Shown: positions 18,645-27,530 of the stretch, piece after piece
How positions within the stretch are numbered: the first letter of the stretch is position 1
How the letters are laid out: every line of letters starts with the position of its first letter
Made by a program: the position numbers and the translations under genes
The notes under the pieces: model-generated
What the model was told of the DNA's origin: nothing
What the model saw: only the letters and a program-made list of their open reading frames with translations
The model's database searches: none
Origin: Haplomitrium mnioides
Taxonomy: Eukaryota; Marchantiophyta; Haplomitriopsida; Calobryales
Direction of reading: 5' to 3'
Length of the DNA stretch: 29,169 nt
Assembly (NCBI GenBank): GCA_049999725.1
Contig: JBNGIS010007902.1
Coordinates: 1 to 29,169, forward strand

Positions 18645-20055
18645 GAGGCAACGTCCTTGTTGCGAATAAGAGAGTTTTCAAAAGCGTGAACAAGTGTAGA
18701 GGCATTAGCCAAATTCTCCAATGGCTCCCAAGTAGCTTCATAAAGAGGGTAGTCTTTCCAACGAACCAAATATTCAACAATCTCAAGATGACCGCGGCAC
18801 CATGTATGTTTCTTCAAGAGTTGTTCAACCTCATATTCTTCATGACCCTCAATAAGTTCAGGTGGTGGAGAGGCCTCTTGGGTACTTGTAAAAGAGGAAG
18901 AACAAGGGACAAAAGCTCAGAGTAAAGAGACATAAAAGACCGGATGAATCTTCATGTGAGGAGGTAAAACTAACCGATAATCCACTTCACCAATGCGAGC
19001 AGAGATAGAAAAATAACCAATAAAGCGAGCACTTGACTTACGCAAATGAAGCAAAGGAAGATTGGATATGGAGAGCCAGACTTGGTCACCGATAGCAAAG
19101 GTTACCTTTCGACGATGAGTATCAGCATATTACTTTTGTCGATTACGAGCAACTTCCAATTTTTCCTTCGCTCGTCGAATTCCATGATGTAGACGATGGA
19201 GAAAATCATCAACCTTTGTCGATTACGAGCAACTTCCAATTTTTCCTTGGCTCGTCGAATTCCATGATGTAGACGATGGAGAAAATCATCAATTGCTAGA
19301 CTCTTAGAGGTTGACGGTAATGCATATTGAAGACTAGAGATCGTGGTAGGATGCTCACCATACATCAAAAAGAAAGGTGTGGCACGTGTGGAACTATTGA
19401 TGGAGTTATTGTACGAGAACTCCACAAGAGGGAGTAGCCAATCTCACTCATCTTGCTCTTCCAAAGTAAAAGCTCGTAGCATATCTTCGATGGTTCGGTT
19501 GGCCCGTTCAGTTTGACCATCAGATTCCGAGTGATAAACAATAGAAAGAACCAGTTTGGTCTTTCGAAGACCAAATATAGTGCACCAAAACATGTTGGTG
19601 AATTGAGTACCTTGGTCAAAAATAATAACTTTGGAAAGACCATAATGAGAGTAGACTGCTTCCAAATAAATTCATGCTAACTCAAGTGCTATCACAGATT
19701 TGGTAATTGGACAAATGTGAATCATTTTACTAAGCTTGTTCACAAAAACAATAATAGCATCATAGTCCGTAGAAGTACAAGGTAGCTCACACACAATATC
19801 CATACTCACATGCTCCCATCGTTGATTGGGAATAGGTAATGGTTGCAATAAACCTCCTTGTTTAAAGTTGATAGCCTTGTTTTGTTGACAAGCCAAGCAA
19901 CTCCGAACATAAGCCTCCATATCTTGATGCATCTTAGGCCAATAATAAACTTGTTGAAGATAGCCCAAAGTCTTCTCAATTCCAACATGGCCACCAACTA
20001 TGGAATCATGTGCTTCATATAAAATCTTAGAGCGAAACTTAACATTATTGGGGAC
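18645..20055 (-). pseudogene. A1 integrase and chromodomain, decayed
   Basis: The HHCC finger is visible (GGHVGIEKTL then CLACQQNKA). The core has SMDIVCELPC, FDQGTQF and SDGQTERANR, so all three acidic residues (D, D, E) survive. After the core comes the GPY-like end LPPHMKIHPVF and a chromodomain with YLVRWKDYPLYEATWEPLEN at about 18700-18790. The reading frame is broken by stops and by an 80-bp tandem duplication at 19141-19300. The chromodomain would bind modified histone tails and guide insertion in chromoviruses. Not functional. Confidence 0.9.
19136..19295. repeat. 80-bp tandem duplication inside A1 integrase
   Basis: TTTGTCGATTACGAGCAACT occurs at 19135 and again 80 bp later, and the whole 80-bp stretch is repeated almost exactly. 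80 is not a multiple of three, so it shifts the frame. A2 lacks it. Confidence 0.92.
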
Positions 20056-20830
20056 CTATACCTTATCTTGGAAGAAAATCAATCCTCTCACCTCTTTCAC
20101 CAACTTCTTTTGTTGTGCGGTGATGATCTCTTCATCTGTCTTTACTGCCTCCAACATTTTTGTCCACCAAGTAGGATGAATTGTGATTTCTGACATGATG
20201 TTGAGTTGAGGCATGCGTGTCAAGGCATCTGCAATTTGACGTTTTCCTTCCACATAAACCATCTTCATATAGAACCGTTGTCGCCACTCTGCCCATCGAA
20301 TCTACCTTTTTGAGAGCTCTTTTTGAGTTTCTATATAGATTAGAGGCTTATGTTCGATTTTGACCACAAACTCTTTATCTCCGAGATAGTGCTTCCAATG
20401 CTTGGTTGATAACACAATTGCCAATTCTTCTCGTTCTGTGGTGTGGTAGTTCTGCTCTACATTGCTCAATTTTCTAGAAAAGAAGGCAATAGGATGCCAA
20501 CCATCCTCTCATTCTTGTTGCAAAACTCCACCTATGGCTTTTCCTGATGCATCCACCGAAAGTTTGATTGGTCACTTAGAATCATACCATTTAAGAATTG
20601 GAGTATGAAGAAGTGATTTCTTCAATGCTTGAAGCGCCAACTCTTTTGTAGCTCCCCATGTTCACATATGACTTTTCTTGAGCAAGTTGGTCAATGGTTC
20701 TATTGTTTGTGCAAAACCTTTCACGAATCGACGATAAAACCCGGTTAGCACAAAAAAATCCTCTTAGTTGTGTGTGATCACTAGGAGCTTCCCACTTCTG
20801 AATTGCATCTACTTTTTTATCCATAACTTG
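20056..20830 (-). pseudogene. A1 RNase H domain, decayed
   Basis: Ty3-type RNase H features can be read: VDASGKAIGGVLQQ (first Asp), TEREELAIV (Glu) and a KIEHKPL segment where the usual Asp position (TDHKPL in A2) is Glu. The end reads KRQIADALTRMPQ before the integrase. Several stops interrupt it. Confidence 0.85.
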
Positions 20831-20859
20831 GATTCATGATGCACTCACACAATGACCTA

Positions 20860-21665
20860 AGTAGTCTACCTCCCTTTTTCCAATTTCACATTTTGACATC
20901 TTCATATGTAGCTTGTGATTTCAAAGTACCTTCAATACCGTACGAAGGTGTTGTTACTGCTCTTGGAGATTCTTGCTATAAATGATAATGTCATCCAAAA
21001 ATACAATAACAAACTTATCCAAATAAGATTGAAAAATATCGTTCATAAGACCCATAAATGTTGTAGAAGCATTAATTAACCCAAAAGGCATAACAAGATA
21101 TTCAAAATGCTCATATCGACTTCAAAATGTTGTTTTTTGCACATCACTTTCTGCAATTCGGATTTGATTGTATCCGCTTCTCAAATCCAACTTTGTTAAG
21201 TAATTTTCTCCTTGAAGTTGATCAAACAAATCATCCATTCTAGGTAATGGATACTTATTTTTCACCATTTGTTGGTTGAGTACTCGATAGTCAATACGCA
21301 TCCTCATACTCCCATCTTTCTTTTTCACAAACAATACTGGTGCACCTTAAGGAAAGATGCTTGGCTAAATGAACCCCTTCTCTAATAATTCAGTAATTTG
21401 AGATTTGCATTCCTTGAGGAGGCAATTGATATGGTGCTTTACATGGTGGGATACTTCCTAGAATAACCTCAATCTTGTGATCAATGCATTGTTTAGGCGG
21501 CAAGCCATGGAGTAAATCATTGGGAAAGACATCGTGAAACTCCTTCAAAATACCTTGAAAATCGTGGGGAATTTTTTTCTTTGAGTCCTTCTTATCAACT
21601 GTGAGTTCACGTATGAGCCCTAAAAACATTGTGTCTTGCCTTTTGATTGAGTATGCTCCAATCAC
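20860..21665 (-). pseudogene. A1 reverse transcriptase, decayed
   Basis: RT motifs in order: [55 protein letters not shown] and the catalytic [10 protein letters not shown] (about 20972-21001, FLDD intact). A TGA where an Arg codon is expected follows the KTTF segment near 21120, and another stop follows the FLDD motif. The chain polymerised retrotransposon cDNA in virus-like particles. Confidence 0.92.
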
Positions 21666-21875
21666 ATATAAGAGTAGATGCCTTGAATGACGTTGTACTC
21701 GATCTCCCCGAATCTTCCATTGAGATGTCGTGAGTATCTTCTTTCGCCAATCTATTTACGGATTACATCTTCGTAGCCATTTCATTCCAAGAATCACATC
21801 ATATCTGGCCAACGTCGTGGTTTTCCATTCCAAATTCTCCCTATAATTGCCTATATGTAGAGCTATAGTTTGAGA

Positions 21876-22175
21876 TTAACGTTCAATAGCCTCTTTTTTG
21901 CCATTTGCCATTTCAACCACTTCATGTTCTTCCTTTTCAATTGGCAACTTCAGCTTCAAGGCTATCGTTTGTGTAAGATAATTTTCTTCCGCCCAAGAGT
22001 CCACCAAAATTCTTATTGCCAATCCTTCCATCCATCCATCAACCACAATTAGTCCTCCATTTTTTTGTTTTTCTATATAGTATATTTGCTTGGGTCGAAA
22101 CTTTTCCTCGCCTTTCTTCTTTATCTCAGCAAAACCACAAGACTTTTTTACTGGTGCCCATCGTTTCCCTAACAT
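21876..22175 (-). pseudogene. A1 retropepsin-like protease, active site altered
   Basis: ILVDSWAEENYLTQ occupies the place of the usual DSGA/T motif, so the active-site Gly is Trp. Upstream GGLIVVDGWMEG and downstream EVVEMANGKK fit a retropepsin fold. Frames are broken on both sides. Confidence 0.8.
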
Positions 22176-22199
22176 TCTTCATCTTCTCCGTTGTTGACA

Positions 22200-23116
22200 T
22201 TATGAAGAGGCCGTCGGAACACTTACCATTGATTACGTCATATTGCTCTGCAATTCGATGCAATGTGTCGTATTCGACCACAATTGTAACATGTTTGTGT
22301 TTCTCTTCGTTCTTCATTTCTTCTTTCAATAGCATTGTGTGGTCCTCCTAGTTGTTGATTGGAGCAATTGAAATCTCTTCTTTTGATATGTCCCAACTCC
22401 ATAGGCATGGGATCATAATTCCCTCTTGTTTGCATAATTCTCAATGTTCTTTCAATTCTTTGAGCAAACAAGATGGCTTCGTTAACATCCTTTGGATTTC
22501 TCATCATAACTTCCCCTCGAGTCTTCCTTTTCAATCCTTGCAAAAATTTGTCAAGGGCCTCGGCTAAACTCATGTCTTCAATTTGGACTTGTAAGCTTCG
22601 AAACTCTTCAATGTACCTTGCAATGCTTCCTTGTTGCTCTAGCTCCCAAAGCTTAGTTCTTGTGGTTAATATAGAGTCTACCGCTTTGAAATTTTGTAAT
22701 AAGCCTTCTTTAAGGCTAGTCCACAAAATTTGTTCTCCTCATGTATTTTTTTGTCTCTCCCATCCTTGTAGCCAAATAGATCTGTGCTCCGTTAAAAATG
22801 ATCTTGCAAATAGCCCTTTTTCCAAATCTGATGTATGCGAGTAATACGAGATATGAATTTACATCTGATGCACCCGTCCTTAGACAACACCTACCATGCG
22901 GTTTCCTCCATAAGCCTCAACTTTACATGACTTGCTCATCTTTTGAAGCAGTGTTTCTCGACTCACTTCTCCATTCTCTTGTTGCAACCGTATTTTCACC
23001 ATCTCCGCCATTAGCATATTTGTTTGTTGTTGGCTTGCTTTAAGGGCTTCTTAAAGTTCCTCCAACTTTGCCATCATCCAAGCTCCTTCTTCTAGATTGG
23101 AGGAATTTGCCTCCAT
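22200..23116 (-). pseudogene. A1 gag with zinc knuckle, decayed
   Basis: The ATG at 23116 opens MEANSSNLEEGAWMMAKLEEL, stopped after 21 codons. Frame-broken capsid sequence follows, with LWELEQQGSIARYIEEFRSL (Ty3 gag family) and a CCHC knuckle CYNCGRIRHIASNC at about 22240-22290. ORF2 in the leader (23126-23341) is in the same frame with only a TGA and a few codons between, so gag may originally have started at 23341. Confidence 0.85.
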
Positions 23117-23125
23117 GATTTTTTG

Positions 23126-23341
23126 TCACAACTTAACTACTTGTAACTCATACGAAACAAATGCATACACATTCAAATTATGAAGAATAGGTAAAATAAA
23201 AGGTTTAGTTGATGCTAACACTAAATCACAAAACCTCTCTCCAAACTTACAAACAAGAAAATCTCGCTTCATTTGTTTAGGCGTCAATCGAATAGAAATG
23301 TGGGGGTTGAACTCTTCTAGAGGAGCTTGGTTCAAATCCAT
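23126..23341 (-). pseudogene. A1 leader ORF2, possible gag N-terminus
   Basis: 71 codons from ATG at 23341 (MDLNQAPLEEFNPHISI). It carries FLVCKFGERFCDLV and KPFILPIL, which align with ORF1. It ends in TGA, ten bases before the gag ATG and in the same frame, so it may be the original Gag N-terminus cut off by one nonsense change. Confidence 0.5.
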
Positions 23342-23348
23342 TTTCTAT

Positions 23349-23564
23349 CTACCACAAAACATAAATGAAACACTCCCATGTAACACCATAATTTACCACA
23401 GGTAAGATAAGAGGTTCTCTTGATTCCATCACAAAAACCATAAAATCATCTCCAAAATTGTATACTAAAAATTGACGAAAGAAATGTTTGTCAATATTAA
23501 ACACATGAATATTAAAAGGATTCAATATAGGAATTATAGGAGGTACAAATGCTCCTCTGTCCAT
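23349..23564 (-). CDS. A1 leader ORF1, paralogous to ORF2, unknown function
   Basis: 71 codons from ATG at 23564 (MDRGAFVPPIIPILNPF), ending in TAG seven bases before ORF2. FLVYNFGDDFMVFV and REPLILPVV match ORF2 at about 12 of 25 positions. It lies between the primer site and gag, in a different frame from ORF2. I do not know this as a retroelement domain. It may be a duplicated Gag N-terminus or a captured fragment. Expression is unknown, so I rate this low as a real protein. Confidence 0.35.
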   Translation of the reverse strand: MDRGAFVPPIIPILNPFNIHVFNIDKHFFRQFLVYNFGDDFMVFVMESREPLILPVVNYGVTWECFIYVLW

Positions 23565-23754
23565 TTGCTACCATAGTATCAAGTCAACTTCTTATCTTCA
23601 TTCATAAAAGATGGGATATCCACTATCCTTGACTCATTAAAACTTAAGAGTTTAACTCTTTTGGAGTTGATGCAAAGTGGAGATTCCACTACTCCAAAAG
23701 GTCTTTAGTACTTCTCCAAAGAGGGGTAATCTACACTTCTTTAGAGAAGACCAT

Positions 23755-23766
23755 TCTCTGATACCA
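23755..23766 (-). other. A1 primer-binding site, initiator tRNA-Met
   Basis: Minus strand TGGTATCAGAGA, one base from the 5' LTR end. TGGTATCAGAG is complementary to the 3' end of plant initiator Met tRNA, the usual primer of plant Ty3/gypsy elements. The match weakens after the first 11 bases. Confidence 0.92.
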
Positions 23767-23767
23767 T

Positions 23768-24337
23768 TGTAACACTACAAACCCACATTACACACACAAA
23801 TTAGCACAAGTATAACACATACAAGTTAGCATAAAAAGAGGCATACAAAGAACTTCAAAAACCCCCAAGGTAAGAGATGCCAAACAAGGTACTCTCCTTT
23901 CTTTATACACTTGATAAAAAGCTCTTTGCTTACATAAGTGGAGGAACCTCATTGGTTGCTTTTCTATCCTCTTCTAATTGGACCTCTCTTTTCTCTTTCG
24001 CTCTAATTGGACCACCTTTTACTTTTATTCTCCTTCTGCCACATGTCCTTATCTTTAGAACCTTCTATCTCTTTAGTTCTCCTTCTGCGACATGTTCTTA
24101 TCTCTAGAACCTTCTTTTCACTTTAATTCTTTGCTTGCTACGTGTCTTTATTCTCTTCTAAAGTACTCCCTTTTTCACTTTAATTCGTTGACTTTCTCTC
24201 CTTTTGCCACATGTCCAACTCTCTAAAATAGCAACCACTTTCTGTTACTCTAACTTAGTAATAGCTTTCTAGACATAGTTGATGCTATATCTTACTTCAT
24301 TTTTAGTTATGGCCTACTAAAGTTAGTGACCGTTACA
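23768..24337 (-). repeat. A1 5' LTR
   Basis: 570 bp with TGTAAC...GTTACA ends. The TATA region reads GTGTATAAAG on the minus strand (23901-23910). The G-boxes seen in the other copies are mostly mutated to CACATG or TACGTG here. Confidence 0.95.
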
Positions 24338-24342
24338 AGGTG
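24338..24342. other. Target-site duplication of A1, right copy
   Basis: AGGTG, against GGGTG on the left. Confidence 0.85.
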
Positions 24343-24521
24343 TCATCCGTCTTTCTTCACTTACAAGTCACTTCTAATTTCAACCCTAAAAGTGATTCTC
24401 TACTAAAAGTGACTTTGAAGGTAAGTAATCTTATATCCACCCTAAAAGTGACTCTCTACCACTTCATTCACTCTACTCTATTTTCTTATAAATAGCACAA
24501 CCTTATGCTTGTATTATTACA
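24343..24521 (-). repeat. Element B 3' LTR, U3 half
   Basis: Continues the LTR broken at 18095; TCATCC(G/C)TCTTTCTTC joins it to the solo LTR pattern. On minus it starts TGTAATAATAC. The short motif AAAAGTGA recurs several times, as in the solo LTR. Confidence 0.88.
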
Positions 24522-24534
24522 TAATCTCCGCCTT

Positions 24535-24669
24535 CTAATCAATAACGTACTCATCATTATTGCAACTTTCAAATATTTGAGTAGCCTCTTGAGTATTCTC
24601 AAGATTTGAATAAGGTTCCCGAGTAGTATCATGAAGTAGATAGCCTTTCCACAAAACCTTGTATGGAAC
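24535..24669 (-). pseudogene. Element B chromodomain, C-terminal half and pol stop
   Basis: Reads YKVLWKGYLLHDTTREP then YSNLENTQEATQIFE and ends at a TAG (24535-24537). AGAAGGCGGAGATTA, the polypurine tract, abuts the LTR. The N-terminal half lies beyond the solo LTR at 25109-25200 in the same frame. Confidence 0.85.
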
Positions 24670-24674
24670 TTGTG
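24670..24674. other. Target-site duplication of the solo LTR, left copy
   Basis: TTGTG, identical to 25104-25108. Confidence 0.9.
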
Positions 24675-25103
24675 TGTAAAAAAACTCAAAGACCAACTTC
24701 CAAATGAGTAATACTTCAAGACAACTCTAAAAGAGTTACACAACTCAAATCTAATAAGCAAACCAAAGCCAAGAGTGCTAGCCAAAGCCAAACAACCAAA
24801 GAGCCAAACCGAATTGAAAGGAACTCTAGAATGAAGTGTGGAGCTAAGAAGCCCTTCTATTTATACAAGAGAAGAGGGTGTCATCCCTCTTTCTTCTCTT
24901 ACAAGTTACTTCTTATTTCAGCCCTAAAGGTGACTCTCTACCAAAAGTGACTTCGAATGTAAGTAACCTAAAAGTGACTCTCCACCAAAAGTGACTTCAA
25001 AAGCAAGTAATCCAATCTTAACCCTAAAAGTGACTTACTACTACTTCTTTCACTCCTCTCTATTTTCTAATAAATAACACAACCATATGCTTGTACTATA
25101 ACA
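24675..25103 (-). repeat. Solo LTR of a B-type element
   Basis: 429 bp with TGTAAA...TAACA ends, flanked by perfect TTGTG copies at 24670-24674 and 25104-25108. No internal element sequence is present, so it arose by recombination between two LTRs after insertion. It has a minus-strand TATAAATAG at 24857-24865 and repeated AAAAGTGACT motifs in U3. It is clearly diverged from B's own LTR. Confidence 0.92.
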
Positions 25104-25108
25104 TTGTG
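25104..25108. other. Target-site duplication of the solo LTR, right copy
   Basis: TTGTG, identical to 24670-24674. Confidence 0.9.
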
Positions 25109-26896
25109 GATGTCGCCCTCGCTTGATAACTCTTATCAACCAAATGCGGTCCACCTCAAGTTCTTCATGATCATTAAGAACAATAGCTAGAGGAGGAAGT
25201 TGAACACAATTTGGAAAAGAAAATGGACTAGGAATAAAAGGCTTAAGTTTAGAAACATGAAACATATGATGAATCTTTATATGAAGAGGAAGGTCAAGTT
25301 TATAAAGCAATGGGAGAAATAATCTGAGAAATAGAGAAAGGACCAATCCAAGCATGAGATAACTTACGAACTTGAGTATCTAAAGACAATGAAAGATCGT
25401 GAGTAGATAACATAGCTTGGTCATCCAAAACATAAGAGCAATCACGACGAAGGCTATTGGCATATTTTTTTGCTGATTTTGAGCAGTAGTAAAATAGCTA
25501 CGAGCATCTTGCAAGGAAGAAGATAAACGAAACAAAAAAGTAGAAATACTTAGAATATTGGAACAAGAAGGAGAAAGCAAACCATTGAGAGCAAGAGGAT
25601 GTTGACCCGAATTAAGAAAGAAAGGAAAAAACCTAGTACTTACTTGTTTGGAGTTATTGTAGACGAACTCCACAACCGGTAAGAAACTATCCCAATCGGT
25701 ATGATCACCATTGATAAACTCGCGAAGCATATCTTCCACAATACAATTAGCAGGCTTAGTTTGCCCATCTATTTGAAGATGATAAATAATAGATGTAGAG
25801 AGTTTGGTACCCAAAAGTGTGAACAACTCTCGCCAATCGTGGATGTTTATTAGATATTAATACTTTTGGCATGCCATGATATTGAAAGACTGCATCAAAG
25901 TAAATCTTTGCCAATTGTAGAGCATCCACCATATTCACTGTCGATGTTAGATGAATTTATTTGCATAGCTTATCCACAAACACTATATTGGCAATAAACC
26001 CACGAGGCGTGGTTGGAAGCGAAGTGACAAGATCTAAACTTACATATTCCCATCGAGTAGTAGGAATCGGTAATGGTTGAAGAAGACCAATTGGTTTTTG
26101 ATTTGAAGCCTTGTTTCGTTGACAACTTTCACAAGAATGAACAAAGGCACGAACATCTCAAGCTAGGTTTGGCCACCACCAAGTGCATTGAAGCAACTCT
26201 ATAGTCTTGTCTACCCCAAGATGTTGAAAGATTGGAATGTCATGTGCTGCTTGTAAACGGGCTATTCAAAGCACATTATCTTGTGAAACATATATTTGAT
26301 GGCCTTGATAGAGAATACCATCTCGAATGGAAAAGGTATGATGCTCACTATCTTTGACCGCCAAATGTGGCTTAACAAGATTAAAGAAGGCATCTCCATG
26401 TAACTTTTGTTGAAAGCCATCACTGGTTGTTTCATCAAGATGCAATATACTAATATTTGCAACCTCCAATGTATTTAGACAATGATCCTGTCTTTGTGAC
26501 AATGCATCAAGAATAGTATGGAACCTTCTCGGCTTGTACTCCAACTTGATATCAATGAGTTGTAGCTGATCTTTCCATCGATGATGACGACTTGTCATAT
26601 TTTCCAAGTGAATTGATTGATGCAAGGGCTTGTCATCGGTGTGCATAAGTACATTCTTTCCTAAATTATAGTATCTCTAAACTTTGGTAGCATAATTTAT
26701 TGCCAATTGCTCTCTATCTCTTGCAGAAAAATTTCTCTCCGCTGCATTTAGTTGACGTGATACGAAGGCAATCGGATGAAGTCCATCCTCAAACTCTTGT
26801 TGTAACACTACTCCAATAGCAAAATTAGAGGCATCAAAATCAACTATATAATGTGTCTTAGATCACACGATTGTAGAATTGGACGAGAAGACATCG
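25109..26896 (-). pseudogene. Element B pol: RNase H, integrase, chromodomain start, decayed
   Basis: Reading down from 26896: RNase H with FDASNFAIGVVLQQ, SARDREQLAI and MHTDDKPLHQ; then the connection with DALSQRQD. The integrase HHCC finger is near 26060-26240 (HLGVDKTIELLQ then CESCQRNKA). The core has SLDLVTSLP, but the second Asp region reads ISNKHPRLA and the third IDGQTKPAN, where catalytic Asp and Glu appear as Asn and Lys. A frameshift lies near 25800. The C-terminus LPLHIKIHHMFHVSKLKPF leads into the chromodomain start ELEVDRIW. Sequence and LTR differ strongly from A1/A2, so it is a separate chromovirus family. Confidence 0.88.
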
Positions 26897-27513
26897 TGTA
26901 ACACTACACACCCACATTACACACATAAGTTAGTACAAATACAACACATACAAGTTAGCACAAGAGAAGCGCACAAAGAACTTGGAAAACCCACAAGGTA
27001 AGAGATGCCAAACAAGGCACTCTCCCTTCTTTATATACTTGAGAGAAAGCACTTTGCTTACATAGGTGGAGGAACCCCATTGGTTCCTTTTCTATCCTCT
27101 TCTAATTGGACCCTTCTTTTCTCTCTCACTCTAATTGGACCACCCTTTACTTTTGTTCTCCTTCTGCCATGTGTCCTTATCTTTAGAACCTTCCATCTCT
27201 TTAGTTCTCCTTCTGCCACGTGTCCTTATCTTTAGAACCTTCCATCTCTTTAGTTCTCATTCTGCCACGTGTTCTTATCTTTAGAACCTTCTCTTTACTT
27301 TAATTCTCCGCTTGCCACGTGTACTCATCCTCTTCTTAAGTAGTCTATCTAGACTCCCTCTTTCACTTTAATTCATTGACTTTCTCTCCTCGTGCCATAT
27401 GTCCATCTCTCTATAATAGCAATTGCTTTTTGCTACTCTAACTTAGTAATAGCTTTCTAGACATAGTTGACATTATTTTGAGCTATGGCTTACTAAAGTT
27501 AGTGACCGTTACA
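26897..27513 (-). repeat. A2 3' LTR
   Basis: 617 bp, TGTAAC...GTTACA. It is longer than A1's LTRs, partly through an extra ~49-bp unit in the G-box region. The minus-strand TATATAAAG is at 27029-27037. Confidence 0.95.
27162..27325. promoter_or_regulatory. Four ~49-bp spaced G-box units in the A2 U3
   Basis: CATGTG at 27168, then perfect CACGTG at 27217, 27266 and 27316; spacing 49, 49 and 50. Each follows TGC and precedes T(C/A/T)CTTATC-like bases. CACGTG is the G-box/ABRE-like core bound by plant bZIP and bHLH factors. On the minus strand these lie upstream of the LTR TATA box. Enhancer function is inferred. Confidence 0.7.
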
Positions 27514-27514
27514 A

Positions 27515-27530
27515 TCCTCCCCCCTTTTAA
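27515..27530 (-). other. A2 polypurine tract
   Basis: TTAAAAGGGGGGAGGA on minus, one base from the LTR. The pol stop codon TAA (27527-27529) lies inside it. Confidence 0.92.

Larger units (their letters stand above)
18096..24337 (-). mobile_element. Element A1: full-length decayed Ty3/gypsy chromovirus
   Basis: A 6.2-kb element bounded by two LTRs with TGTAAC...GTTACA ends and a 5-bp target duplication (one mismatch). Minus-strand order is 5' LTR, tRNA-iMet primer site, leader ORFs, gag with zinc knuckle, protease, RT, RNase H, integrase with HHCC finger, chromodomain, polypurine tract and 3' LTR. By hand count the LTRs differ at about 33 of ~530 aligned positions (~6%), plus a ~40-bp deletion in the 3' LTR, so it is an old insertion. 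Many nonsense codons and frameshifts make it non-autonomous. Confidence 0.95.
17895..26896 (-). mobile_element. Element B: Ty3/gypsy chromovirus, host of three nested insertions
   Basis: Read on the minus strand, the visible order is RNase H, integrase, chromodomain, polypurine tract and 3' LTR. Gag, protease, RT, primer site and 5' LTR lie beyond A2 and outside the window. Its own DNA is 17895-18095, 24343-24674 and 25109-26896. It is interrupted by A1 (18096-24337), a solo LTR (24675-25103) and A2 (from 26897). The integrase catalytic Glu is replaced by Lys and there are stops and frameshifts, so it is dead. Confidence 0.88.

Noticed and set aside
23349-23564. Leader ORF1 as an envelope or accessory viral gene
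   Set aside because: It has no signal peptide or membrane segment, and it sits before gag, not after pol.
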